NCBI GenBank assembly: GCA_001414345.1
Contig: LLCB01000213.1
Location: 41,587 to 105,586 of the forward strand
DNA from: Hymenoscyphus infarciens
Lineage: Eukaryota > Ascomycota > Leotiomycetes > Helotiales > Helotiaceae
Direction of reading: 5' to 3'
Length of the DNA stretch: 64,000 bases
This document shows positions 1 to 10,701 of the stretch, piece by piece. Position numbers and translations under genes: made by a program. The stretch's first letter is position 1; each line of letters opens with the position of its first letter. A model generated the notes under the pieces. The model was given only the letters and a program-made list of their open reading frames with translations. It was not told the DNA's origin and searched no databases.

Positions 1-2275
1 GTCGTACTTTTTTTCTTGGCGGGTGTTGGTTTCTTGACGGGCACTTTTGGGTCAACGTCTTCTTTCACAGCCATGTCCGCCTTGACGCCATCCAATATCT
101 TCTTCACATCCATCAAATTTTTTGCTTCATCCAGCATAGCCCTTATATCATCGCCCAACGGCGCGGCATTCCTCGCCTGGATTGCTTTCCTCGCTGCAAA
201 ATTCGCCGGGGTGGGATTTTTGAAGATCTCCTCTTCGTCGAACCCATTCTTCTTCTTCATCTCTCTCTTCTTTGGTCGCAACCATTCTTCCATGCCGATG
301 GGCCAGTACACGCGGTTTCCTGGGCCACCCATACCAATTTCAGCTTCTGGGACTTGTTCTTGGGGAGGTTCCTCTTCTTCACTGAGTTCCTTTCCGTGTT
401 CTTCGATTTCAGATGCGATTTGCTTTTTTGTTTTCTTTTTCTTGGCTTTCTTGGGGACCGGCTTGTTGTCATCTGTTCGCTCGTACGGAATGACATTATT
501 GAAAGTATTCCAGCCTGGTAGCTTGAAAGTTCGCATCAAATCAAAAACGGCTTGTTCTTTGTCCTTGGCTTCGATCATCAAATCCATGTCGTTGGGGCAA
601 GGGGGCAGTACAGCTGGTCTTGGATTGTGCTTTCGGCGTTGGCGGCCCGTGATGGCGTCCGGGCAAGGCTCGCTGTAATGCATCTTCTGGCGGATCTTTT
701 TCCTGGTCCATGTTGCTTTAATGCGTGGATAGAGAGACATGATATCGAGTGTTCCTTCGCGGAGCTGCGAGGATTCGAAAATGATATTGTGGTGGTGGAA
801 GTCGAGACATAATGGAATGTTGAGTTCTTCGCAAAGAGGGAGGAGATCGTGGACAGACCAAGAAACATCGTCATTTTCGAGGACAATTCGCATTTTGATA
901 GATGGAGTGAGATTTTTGTAGTTCTCTCGAAATCGATCGAGAGTTGCGGCTTTGTCTCCAAATGTTCCACCCAAATGTAAGATCATGACCGCATCTCGGT
1001 TACCCTGTTCGGGGAGTTTGAGAAGCGAAAGCATCTCATCGTGATATTCGAGATCTCTATATGCATTTGCAATTACTTCTGCTCTTGGGGAACCCAATTG
1101 GGTAAACTGTCCTGGGTGTGTTGAAACTCGATGACCTAACTCTGCGGCTACCCTTCCGGCTTCGGCCAACGCGTCAGATGCAAAAGGGGCGAGTTTATAA
1201 CCGTATTCTGCGTGGCTTGCGAAGGGGAACATCTCGGAACTCAAACGCATGAACTTTATTCCGTATTTGTCGTTCCATCGAAACATTTTGGGTAGATCTC
1301 GCACGTTTGCTAGGCAGATTTCTTCGACGTACCGTTGGCCTCGTGCAAGTGAAGCTGGTTTTGATTTATCAGGTCTATTTTTGGTGGCGTGTTCGGGTTG
1401 GGAGGGGTCTTTTAGAGGATGTCGATGCTCAACTATCGATGCTATGCGGCATGTTCTTGAGGTGAAAACAGGAGGATTGGAGAAGCGAAGATACGTGTTC
1501 AAACAGGCCTATCAAAGAGTCAGTATTCTGCGATTCGCTTTAGATTGGGAAAACAAACATAACCTAGTCGACCTTTCCATGGTAGCGGCAAGTAATCGCT
1601 ATTGACAGGGGACGGTCGACCAGCTTCTCGCTTCAATACATCCACCTCCTCAGCGGGGCCCTCTTCATCGCCATCAGGGTCTTGTCGTTTATCCCACTCG
1701 TCATCCCCGTCATCCTCGTTCTTAACCTTGACTTTCTCAGCAGCCTTCTTCGCGGCTTGCTCTGCTTTGAAACTTTTGATTTCATCGGATCCTTTCTTCG
1801 CAGAAACTGAACTTTTGGTCGGTGTTTTTCGAGGTTTCTTACGTGCTGGTGTGGGTATTTGCGACAACGGTACGTCCGAAAGGGACGAATCGCTATCTTC
1901 CTCTTTTGCTAGTACTGGTTTTGGTGCATCTCTCTTCGCTCTCGGGGGTGTAATTGGTGGGATGACCTTTTCCACGTCTAGAGACTCTCCTTTCTCGTCG
2001 GCATCTGGACTCGCTCGCAAGGCTGCCTTTCCATCCACGATATCAGGATTTTGATCTGGGTTCATCGTTATCTTGCCTTTCTTTCCGCGAGTTGAAGTCC
2101 TCCTTGCCAAAGCCTGGGTCGGCACATTTTTCGGACCCACAGAGGGATCAATCGTCGATCTCTTGCGCTTAGGAGGCATTGCGACAGAAATTGGACGTTG
2201 AAATTGATGTGAATAAAGTTTTGTTGAGGAGAAAAGGTTTCTGCTGACGCGCAGGTATGAAAGGTGATGCGACAT
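1..2275 (-). CDS. uve1: UV-damage endonuclease (UVDE/Uve1), 3' end cut by window edge
   Basis: Incises DNA 5' to UV photoproducts and other lesions in the alternative excision repair pathway. Exon 1 is 2275-1559, exon 2 runs from 1508 to the window edge with no stop, so the C-terminus lies outside; about 741 residues are visible. The 50 bp intron 1509-1558 starts GTTTGT, has a CTGAC branch site and ends GATAG; splicing gives LGYACLNTYLR, the usual start of the catalytic barrel. Metal and active-site motifs follow: HPGQF near residue 370, then LHLGG, ENDD and DFHHH. The first 240 residues are charged, low complexity and Lys-rich, as in other fungal UVDEs. Two starts are possible: ATG 2275, or ATG at 2179 giving MPPKRKRS (nuclear-signal-like). 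The 32 extra residues are Arg/Ser-rich with no acidic residue, resembling a mitochondrial presequence. Family assignment is firm; which start is used is not known. Confidence 0.93.
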
Positions 2276-2714
2276 TCAAATTGAACTTGCGTGTTATGAG
2301 AAAGAAAACATTGTGAAAGAACTGTTGACCTGAGGCTTGAGGCTGAAAAATGCGTCACTGTCTAGTTGATTCTAACAGCTGAGTTGTACGTGTAAAGTCG
2401 CGATGGAGACAGCAAAATAAAATGAATGTCGTCACCTCGCTCCATACAAAGTCCATTGCGGGACAAGCTACTACTGTAAGGGGCAGTATTAACCGACCAC
2501 CCCCCCGCCCCCCCCCCCACTTTTCCTCTTTGTTGTTGTCGTATGCTGATTATTTAGCACTTTATTGGAATTGTAGGAAATGCGCTTCTCTCTCTTCAAC
2601 CTTTTCTTTCGTTTGTTCTTCTTAATCTTCTTGGTTGAGTCGTTCATGTATTGTATTTTCTTGGGCACCTAAAATCGGTTGTTGTTGCCACACCCTATGC
2701 CTGGTGGAACCCCT

Positions 2715-2954
2715 CACCAGGGGGTGTCCGAACTCGTGAGCCAGTCGCCAAAAGCCCACCAAAAATCAACAAGTTGTAACTTACTTTCCTCAACACTACA
2801 ACTTGTTATTAGAACTCTAAAGCAACAGTGTCCTTGAATACACTCTAATCTCTAGGCCTGCCTAGTTTATTTTTTCAATATTGTTCTTTATAGTATTCTC
2901 AGCATATAATTTGGTGGGAAATCGCCGGCTCACGAGTTCGGACACCCCCTGGTG
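2715..2954. mobile_element. Short non-coding element with 28 bp perfect terminal inverted repeats
   Basis: The 28 bases at 2715-2742 (beginning CACCAGGGGGTGTCC) are repeated exactly as reverse complement at 2927-2954. The match continues imperfectly inward for about 15 more bases (GCCCACCAA at the left against TTGGTGGG at the right). The 240 bp unit has no ORF. An inner inverted repeat, AACAAGTTGTA against TACAACTTGTT, lies near 2768-2812. This is the structure of a MITE. The trinucleotide CCT abuts both ends, but no convincing target duplication was found, and an extra CCTGGTG lies just outside the left end. Confidence 0.6.
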
Positions 2955-3606
2955 CCTGTGCCTCTCCCAGCCTCCTTTTTTTCTCTCACCACCACCCACC
3001 ACCACAACCAATCGCTCCCAAAAATTTGACAAGTATCGCTTATAGTCCCTGCGATTATGACTTCACTTAGTTCCTGCTGCCTTTTTTTATGCAATGTTCC
3101 GAGACAAACCCAGCTGAAGTATCTCGCGATGGAGAATAAAAGCGGCAGTAAGAAGGGGACTTGCCTCGTTGCTGAAGGATTTGAGCAATTATCCAGGGAC
3201 TCTGTGCGCCTTTTCCCCAGAAACCTTCGAATAAGTTATTTCAACCACTTGTTAATTGTTGAAGAATTTCTTTACTTGCTCTTAAGCTCGTCGTTGGAGT
3301 CTACTGCCGCTTTTATTGTGTCACTAGAGCCATGTCCTGCATAATAAATCACATGTTTTCGCGTTTTCGCGCTGCACCCTGTTGTTTGCTTCTTCTTGTT
3401 TCTGCCTGGAATTCTCAGAAGTTTTCATATGTTTTCGGCCATTTGGGAATATACTTATCTCCAATATCGAGTGTACTTTGACACCTCTGTACAAAACTTC
3501 TCTCGTGTGAGTTCGGTAGACCAGCTTGAAATATGAAAGGAAGCGCTTCTTGACCGAGTTGTTGATTCTCTGGAAGAGTCTAGAACAAGAACTTCTCAAA
3601 AGTCCG
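2955..3606. other. Intergenic, no supported gene; includes 5' leader of the next gene
   Basis: Normal base composition. Short open frames here lack family features. The right part is probably the promoter and 5' leader of the 3692 gene, because a canonical intron starts at 3607. The stretch 2276-2714 upstream of uve1 is also gene-free and has a C-rich run near 2500-2520. Confidence 0.4.
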
Positions 3607-3656
3607 GTGAGTTCCACGAATACCCTGCAGGAAACTCATGACTAACTTCCTCACAG
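3607..3656 (+). other. Probable 5' UTR intron of the 3692 gene
   Basis: GTGAGT at 3607, a GACTAAC branch site at 3639 and CACAG at 3652-3656 form a canonical 50 bp fungal intron. The ATG at 3638 overlaps the branch site, so it would be spliced out. No open frame runs through the upstream exon into the CDS (the join gives TAG immediately), which places the intron in the untranslated leader and moves translation to ATG 3692. Confidence 0.55.
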
Positions 3657-3691
3657 TAGTCACAACGAACCGAGACCAAAAATCTTTTGCA

Positions 3692-4690
3692 ATGAACCCG
3701 AAGAGCTCATCAGCACGACTATACACCGACGTCGGACTCTGCGATTCCATACAAATATGGCTGTCGGATCAAGAAACCAAACTCGACTTGCTCTACAAGC
3801 GCGGAACAAAGGAATGGGAGGATGCTCTCCAAAAGGTATACCAAGAAGCCCTCGACGTAAATGGCTTTTCCTGGTCGGAAATGAATCGAATGGGACGTTA
3901 TCGTCTCCCCACTTCTATTTCACGGACCATAATTGTTTTCATGCGTCGCCACAATATTGTCGAGAAGGCACGAAGAAACAATCGAGACAAGGTCGAAACT
4001 CTCTACGAAGAGCTCCAGATTGGACGATCGGCTTCACCAAAACTACACCCGGAATTCATCTGCCTGTGCCGGAACAAGGTTGATCATTTCGTGCAAGCAA
4101 AGGGCAGGGTATTGAAATCTCAGGGGTTGGTTAGATGGGATGGGAACCAAATAGAATGGGATCTCTCAACTAACGAATGGTTGAAACCGAATTGGAATGG
4201 GAAGGTCAATGATCTCAAGACACGGGTTGACAGGAGCATTGTGGTTTTCGAAGGCCTCGGTGATGACGGGAAGGAAGGAATGCTGTCGCACTTCTACAAC
4301 ACTCTGAACAAAGATGAGCAAAAAGCCATGATAGTACACTGCTTCCGAGCCATGGATAGAGATCAACAAGAAGGAATCTTTTTGAGCTGGTGTAAAAAGA
4401 ACCCCGAGGTATCTTTTAGCCGTGCTCAATACGGGAATGGGTTCTTATTGGGTGGTGCATTGGGAGAAACGGCGCGGTTTTCGCCCAGAGAAGATGGGAC
4501 TTGTTTGCTTTCTCAGGTCGAAAACTCACCGGACGTGATAATTCTCGGTGAGGAAATCCCGGACCCAGCCATGAAGATGGACGTTTGCATATCGTCGAAA
4601 CTGGGAGTTTCCATAGACGAGCTCGTTCCTGGTGATGAGACCCCGGTCATTGATAGCTCTACTGTAGAGTGGGATGCATGGCTTGCTTGA
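3692..4690 (+). CDS. Hypothetical fungal protein, 332 aa
   Basis: Family not recognised. Single open exon from ATG 3692 (MNPKSSSARLYTDVG). The in-frame ATG at 3638 was rejected because it sits inside a probable leader intron. The protein is mostly helical and mixed-charge, with several Trp residues (WLSDQE, GTKEWEDAL, LVRWDGNQIEW). No signal peptide or membrane segment is visible. A possible alternative 3' structure exists: splicing from GTGATG at 4632 to CTACAG at 4699 would bypass the stop at 4690 and join in frame to an open stretch encoding NIYLEVKTSTKIDLFG and FVWLDCLGGLTEGW, ending near 5005. That 5' splice site is weak, so the single-exon form is annotated. Confidence 0.6.
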   Translation: MNPKSSSARLYTDVGLCDSIQIWLSDQETKLDLLYKRGTKEWEDALQKVYQEALDVNGFSWSEMNRMGRYRLPTSISRTIIVFMRRHNIVEKARRNNRDKVETLYEELQIGRSASPKLHPEFICLCRNKVDHFVQAKGRVLKSQGLVRWDGNQIEWDLSTNEWLKPNWNGKVNDLKTRVDRSIVVFEGLGDDGKEGMLSHFYNTLNKDEQKAMIVHCFRAMDRDQQEGIFLSWCKKNPEVSFSRAQYGNGFLLGGALGETARFSPREDGTCLLSQVENSPDVIILGEEIPDPAMKMDVCISSKLGVSIDELVPGDETPVIDSSTVEWDAWLA

Positions 4691-4699
4691 ATTCTACAG

Positions 4700-5005
4700 G
4701 TGGTGATAAACAAGTGAGCTATGATCGCAACATCTGGGCTGGACTCAAGTCTGGGATGGTCCAGAACATATATTTGGAGGTCAAAACATCCACAAAGATT
4801 GATTTGTTCGGCAACGAGAGCTCAATTCTAGACGGGAACCCGTATTTTGTCTGGCTGGACTGTCTGGGTGGACTAACAGAGGGCTGGAACCACGTAGTCA
4901 ATAAACCGAATCGAAGCTATGCAGTTGGTTGGAAGATATTGCACATGAAAATGGCCAAGTTCTGCCGAAAAGTTTGCGTAAGACTCAAGTCTTTCGTGGA
5001 GCGAG
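4700..5005 (+). other. Open stretch with protein-like composition: possible extra exon of the 3692 gene
   Basis: The frame through 4700-5005 reads protein-like (GGDKQVSYDRNIWAGLKSG, then NIYLEVKTSTKIDLFGN and WLDCLGGLTEGW) and ends at a good 5' splice site, CGA|GTAAGT at 5004. It has no start of its own. It could be a 3' exon of the preceding gene (see that entry) or the remnant of a separate gene. Confidence 0.3.
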
Positions 5006-6121
5006 TAAGTTTTCTGGCCGGGTTACCATTATGCGAGATTCCTTTTTTAATGAAATCAAGTCTGGATTTTACCTGTCTATCTTTCCTGCCTTTTTGTGGT
5101 ATTCCAAGACTCTCATTAGGCTATCATCATTTGAACAGTAACCAGTGGATGATGTCATTCTAGATGATTCAGAAAAATTGAATTATTCAGACGAAAACAG
5201 GAAACTGAAGATTGTCATGGCTGTCTGTATCACTTGCTCCAGGCTGATATCCTACCTCAACTTCGATCAATGTCCCTCTCATTTTACCCTTGCTATGATT
5301 CCACTTGTTAATCACCCTTGCTAACATTAGAGTTCACTTGCAGAAATACCACCAACACAGCCGATTACCTGAAACCCATCAGTCAGCTATTCTTTTCAGT
5401 TCCCGAGATAAGAAACACACGCTGCAAAAGCTGCAAGACTCTGGTATAAAATAAAACGACAAACCCCTTGATGAGCCCCAGCTTCGAAGGCGTAGTAACC
5501 AGCGAATTAACGCAAGTCAATTCCAATATTGCGTGGGAAGGGATGATTGGCAAATGGGTCTATGGATGCCCAACTTCTAGCCCATGAGTTTGGCTGGATG
5601 GTGCTATTTTGGAAAGATTGGCAAACACTTCCTATGGTTCTGAAATGGATTCATGGGGCGTATTTTAAGGTGTCTGAGGGCGGGGAATCATATGTACTAA
5701 TCATCACTAGTGGCAAATTTTAAGACTCAGTCTCTGGAAAGGACAATGGGGCGTTCAAAATCTAGCTCAGGAAGCTCTGGGAATGTTTCTCAAAGTTTCG
5801 GGTGAGAGCCAAGAAAAAGGACGTTCGCATACTTGACGGCCGGATTTATGATGTCTGCCTGTCTGAGAGTATGTCAACCCGCAAACCGGCTTTTCATTTC
5901 ATTTCCCCAACACTTGAACCCTTACATAATGAGGGCTTATAGTGAATGTACGACGAGTTTTGAATTGACAGCAAGGGGAGCATTGGATTTAGCCGAGAGA
6001 GTTTTTGAGAACCTTCTGAACTCATGGACTTCACGAAAGCTTAATTCGGCTAAGGGATAGACCTGGGTGAAAAATGACAAGAAGAATAAGCGGTTAGGGC
6101 TCTATAACTTTGCACTATCAC
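5006..6121. other. Intergenic or decayed sequence, no gene supported
   Basis: Normal GC content, but frames are broken. The open frame at 5833-6060 has no recognisable family or splice context. This may be eroded coding DNA; I see no structure that identifies it. Confidence 0.35.
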
Positions 6122-7528
6122 TCATAGTCGTGGGGATATTTGACCTTCTCTCGCCTCCGCTCCGCTATTCAACACCCTTTGAAAAGCCGCCGTAACATCA
6201 TGTTCAGTAAGCCAGATGGTAGCCGGTCTCTCCGCAGCCATCTTCCGCAAAGTCTCATCGGTAACCGGCTTCCCAACAGCTTCAGCTTTCTTCTTATTCC
6301 CCTGATGCACAACCTCCAATAGTCTATGAGCATGAGGTTTTCTCGTTGCCTCGTAAAGTCTCAGCGCTTGTCCGAGTTCTGCAGGTGTCGGCTTCCTTTT
6401 TGCTGTCGGAGGAAACACATGAGAGAGGGCAAGTGAGAATGCGTAGGCATCGTCGATGGCTAGAGATCCTCCTGTGGCATATGCACCACCGTGAGCGTGA
6501 GCTGCATCTCCAATCAAGGTTACTCGGTCCCCGAAGACCCAGCTGTCTAACGGGCCAGCTATTGAGAGATTGGGGTAGTACCGAATGTCTGGGGTGATGT
6601 CCACAAGAGCCTTGACAACGGGGTTCCAGTCCTAGCCTGTGTCAGATGATGATTCTATACAGAATAACATGGTTTGCTTACGGCATATAAATCTCGAAAT
6701 AATTTGACACTAGCCTCTTGATCCCAGGTAACATCATTGAATGGATTCGGTTCATCGGGGTTGACGTTGAGACTGCCGACTACAGTGTACTTATTCCTTC
6801 CCAATATTGATGCGAAGAAGGATTTGTTTGGACCCCACCAATGAATGGAATCCAATGGCAAGTCTGGGATGTCTTTCGCGAGATCATAGTCGAACACAGC
6901 ACGTAATGCTATCAAGCCGCCCCATTTAAGCTTCAACTCGGGGACAAAGAATTGTCGAACACCCTGCCCAAAAAAAAATCAATAAGTCAGGTTCCATTTT
7001 CTGAAATCTGGGAAGGAACTGACTCACAGATCTCAGACCATCGGCTCCCAGAAATACATCTGCTTCTACCACCGATCCATCCTCGAAACTGATAGTGACC
7101 CCATCATCTTTAAATTCAACATCCCTAAACCGTTTTCCCAAATGAATAATGTTTCTGGGAACATTCTCCAACAAAGCTTCCTGAAGATGAGCCCTAAGAT
7201 ACCTTGCCGTCTGATGCTTATGCTCCGTAACATTCTCATGAAAATCCTGATCCAGCACCTCATTGGTCCTCCAATGTTTATAAATCATCGGAATATTCGA
7301 TGGACCACGGTAGCCCACCTCATCACTGATAGCATTTTCCAACCCCAGTCGTTCCAGAGTCCGAAGTCCATTTGGACCGAGGGCTATACTTGCACCTATT
7401 TCTTTCAATTCGGTCGCTTGTTCGTAAATCTGGACTGATATGAGAGGGTGTTTGAGTAATGCGATTGCTGCTGTGAGACCGGCGATTCCGGCACCGCAGA
7501 TGGCGATGTTGAGGGTTGGGGTGGACAT
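6122..7528 (-). CDS. FAD-dependent aromatic monooxygenase (salicylate hydroxylase-like), 430 aa
   Basis: Group A flavoprotein hydroxylase, expected to use NAD(P)H, FAD and O2 on an aromatic or related substrate. Three exons: 7528-7028, 6963-6682 and 6631-6122. Introns 6964-7027 (GTGAGT...CAG) and 6632-6681 (GTAAGC...TAG) are both phase 0. The dinucleotide-binding motif GAGIAG is at residues 12-17, a DG-type motif (FLGADGLRS) ends exon 1, and the FAD ribityl-binding GD motif LIGDAAHAHGG is at about 300-309. Length is typical of the family. There is no signal peptide, so it is probably cytosolic. The neighbour downstream on the same strand is a secreted-protein relic, giving no pathway context. 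The substrate cannot be inferred. Confidence 0.88.
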
Positions 7529-7860
7529 CGTGGTTTTGTTTGGGATATATTAAGGGGAGGTTTATTATAAGGAGGAACTAAGGAAGTATTCTGGGACTAT
7601 CGCATTATATGAGGTGATGTGGTGGGCTCCCACTTTTACAACTTCGGCTCCTATCGATTTGTTAAGGGGTAATCAATCCACCATCAGATATTGTGCAATG
7701 TGGATGTACAGTGACGAAATATATCACGTGGTTAGAGAAATATCAAGTCTCAAACTATCTATATCTTTGCTAAATTAAGCTCTCATGATGCCGCGTATCA
7801 AGTTCAGAAGGTTATGAAAATTCAATAAGCCAAGTCGCAATAACTGAATAAGACGACCAC

Positions 7861-9620
7861 TCATAGGTCAACAACTCTATACTGTCCACAATAACCATTT
7901 CCCACCGTCATACTAGGAGCAGAAGCAGTGAGAAGGTCGTTTCCAGTAAATCTACTCGCCGGCCCATTCACACAAGTTCCATCATAAGAAGCGACTAAAA
8001 CGCACTCAGCAAAAGTACTGCTTGTGTCGAGCCAATTGCCTTAAGCCTGACAATCCGGGTTGCTGAAGCGGGTGTTGCAACAGGTTTCTGGTGTCGTATT
8101 GACCAAGTCATAGAGCTATGTTTGCCCACCACAGATGCTATGTATGTCTTTCCCATTATTGTCCTAGCTCACCAAGCTGAGGAAGATGTTAGCCTATATT
8201 TTATATTTGGTTGCGGAGAAGAGAGGGGAATTGTGAGAAGCGACATGGAATGATGCAATTGTGAAAAGGGAGAAAGGGGAGGTGTGTATTACTGGTCCGG
8301 GCTGCAAGCCGCATATTGTGTTGCTGAGGCTTGGACGAGCGTGGAGGTGGTAGTGGCCGTGTTTGAGATTGTATTGGTTTAAGTGGTAGTGCTTGTCCAG
8401 GTGGATGTTTTGAATTGTTAGTTTTGATCAATTTATTCATAATTGAAGGGGAGCGAGTTCTTACTCGTGAAACTCGTAACGACCGTATTTGTATCTTATA
8501 GTTGAATTTACGGTTGTTGCTATGAGTTGTTAGTGCATGTACCCGAAGCGTCTGGAAAACATTTCACGTCAAAAGCGATATTTGAACTTACTTGTAGTAC
8601 TCGCTGCAAGAGATGTAACAGGTGTAGTCGTTACAGTAGTTGTCGTTTTTGCGGTCTTGGTAATTGTAAACGAGTTCACCGTTTTGACAACTGCATAGCA
8701 AGTAACCTTGGATAGATATAATGGCTCACCTTTCTTGTAGTATAATGGAATTGGTGCCTGAGCGCGGGCAGACATTCCATTGTCCGTGGTAGGGTCTCTT
8801 CGGGTGCGTGAGATCTCTCGTCGCACTGGCGCAGCACCTGTTGCTTGAGGAAGTGTGCTTTTGACTGGCAAGAAGCCATGGCAGTAGAGAAATAGTCGTT
8901 GTGGCAACTGATGTGGTTACAACTTCTATTAGTGTTGAGACCGTTATAGTGGTTGTGCCGAAATCAGTGACAAGCTCCCCAGAGCAGAGGTTTGTATAAG
9001 TGTTGAAGTATTCTAAGAAAGATCAGAAAAGGGTGGAGAAAAGAGTTAAGAGTGTGTGGATTGAGAGAAAAACATACCTATTGTGTTTTGCGGCCATGTG
9101 TAAATTGACGTAGCAGTAGCTGTGTTCGTTACTGTATTAGTAACTGGCGGTGGCGTTATTATGACTGATGGCCTAAAGATAAGAGAAGTCAACCTTGAGC
9201 AGAATTTTATATTCAACAAAGGAATTTCAATTGATGGAGTTTGCTTGAAATGTTCAAGTGCAGATAACATAAGATTAATCCAAGTAACCATTTCTAGGAG
9301 TTTAGTTATTCACATCTAGCTTGTTTTCAAATTATTCAAATTGATTAAAAGGTTCAAATAATAGTACTTTAAAATCGTCGAGGAAACATTAAAGTTGACA
9401 AGGATAGAAAATGATGTTTTTCTTAAGTATACGTAGTGACAACCAATTTTGGAATCCCAAGAGTGGCAACCTTCGACACTCTAGAAACAGGCTGGACAGA
9501 AGTTTTCGCTTTCTGCGTATAGCAAGTACTTCTTGTCGTAGGGGTAGCCCTTACAGGGGCGATAATTAAGGCAACGGCAAGAATAGCATGTGTAATCTTG
9601 ATTTTGAAAGGATCTAGATG
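7861..9620 (-). pseudogene. Relic of a Thr-rich, Cys-containing secreted or wall protein
   Basis: Reading the minus strand gives a hydrophobic leader (THAILAVALIIAPVRA, near 9545-9590) without a usable ATG, then blocks of a Thr/Val-rich, Cys-punctuated protein split by introns: CYTQKAKTSV; PPPVTNTVTNTATATSIY; LCSGELVTDFGTTTITV; TCYAVVKTVNSFTITKTAK; QASATQYAACSPDQ; TPETCCNTRFSNPDC; and a tail ending GNGYCGQYRVVDL with TGA at 7861. Several splice sites remain (for example GTAAGT after ASTTS near 8590). Breaks: frame change near 8890, frame change near 8490, in-frame TAA at 8379-8381, TAG at 8116-8118 and TAA at 8041-8043. Each stop is one C-to-T change from CAA or CAG. Composition resembles fungal extracellular glycoproteins. 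An unusual intron pattern could rescue part of it, but the stops lie inside conserved-looking blocks. Confidence 0.7.
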
Positions 9621-9699
9621 ATGAAACGAGATAGAATTAGATGAAAAGGAGAGGGTGATAGTGCCTTGTTTTCAAGCAGCGTTCAGGAGGTTCATATAA

Positions 9700-10701
9700 T
9701 TGTAGCAAGGACCTTCCGACAAGAAGCAATATGCACATCCCCAAGTGTGTGGAGTGCGGCGTAGAACTTAAACGGACTATGAACTACCACGTCAGATAAC
9801 CTTTTCGAATGAAGATCATTTTGACTTTGCTCTCTCCCTCAAATTTGTATCGCTGCCTCGCCCAAAGGTAGTACATTTTCGGTCACGTATAGAGAAAGCC
9901 AAGCAAGCGATGATTTACTAGGCAGATTACAGGCCTAGGCCCACACTAGTGACAACCGATGAGGACTGTCAGTAAGATTAATTTCCATCTGTTCCTAAGG
10001 CAAGAGCATGAGGGCTGAAAATACCTTGACACAAGTAGCAACTCCCCTCATCTAGGTATGTCGACAAACAGACATGAAATAGAGCGTTTAGTCGTCGAGC
10101 GTATATGTGCTCAAAGTCATGATTTTTCAAACAACTTCGACGGGGAAAAACTCCCAAAAACCCCCAAAACCAGAAGTATATAATATAAAACCGATGAATC
10201 AAACTTGATAATTCTAACCAAATACCAAGACATGGGATTGGGATTGATACGAGCTGGGAACTAGCTACTCACTAGCCATAAGCCGCTCGCCACGTCCATC
10301 GAAGATCTCTTCTAACGTGAGGAACTATCCCGCATCCCACTCCCACCCCCCGACGATATCAAATGGTAGGCGTAAACCTTGTTTTTTGCCGGGGGCGCCA
10401 GACACCTTTTGTCTACTCGAGGAAAAGAGTATCAAAAATCTGGTGATTGGGATATCAAGGCACGCAAATTTCTCAAACCGACCAGAGAGGCCAGGATTAA
10501 AACCCCGAATATGTAGCAATGTAAATGGTCAGAAACATCAGAAACTCCAGTTCCCTTAACACAATCGCCATCTATGTCGGTATCTTAAATTACATTCAGC
10601 GCCTTCCCACCCCACCAAATTCGCTTTTTCGATCGCCCGGATGTAGGAAATGTAGCGTTCTTTCGAAAATACCACCAGCTTTTGTAGTTTTGAGTTCGTG
10701 C
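9700..10701. other. Intergenic, nothing recognised
   Basis: Mixed-composition sequence with no supported gene, tRNA or repeat. The stretch next to 10702 is probably the 3' region of the aminotransferase gene. Confidence 0.4.

Noticed and set aside
2422..2625. Open frame with a Pro-rich stretch
   Set aside because: The Pro run is only the C-rich tract near 2500; no start context, no homologous-looking sequence.
3057..3344. 95-codon open frame before the hypothetical gene
   Set aside because: No family features; lies in the likely promoter or leader of the 3692 gene.
5833..6060. 75-codon open frame
   Set aside because: No splice context or recognisable sequence; could be eroded coding DNA but cannot be supported.
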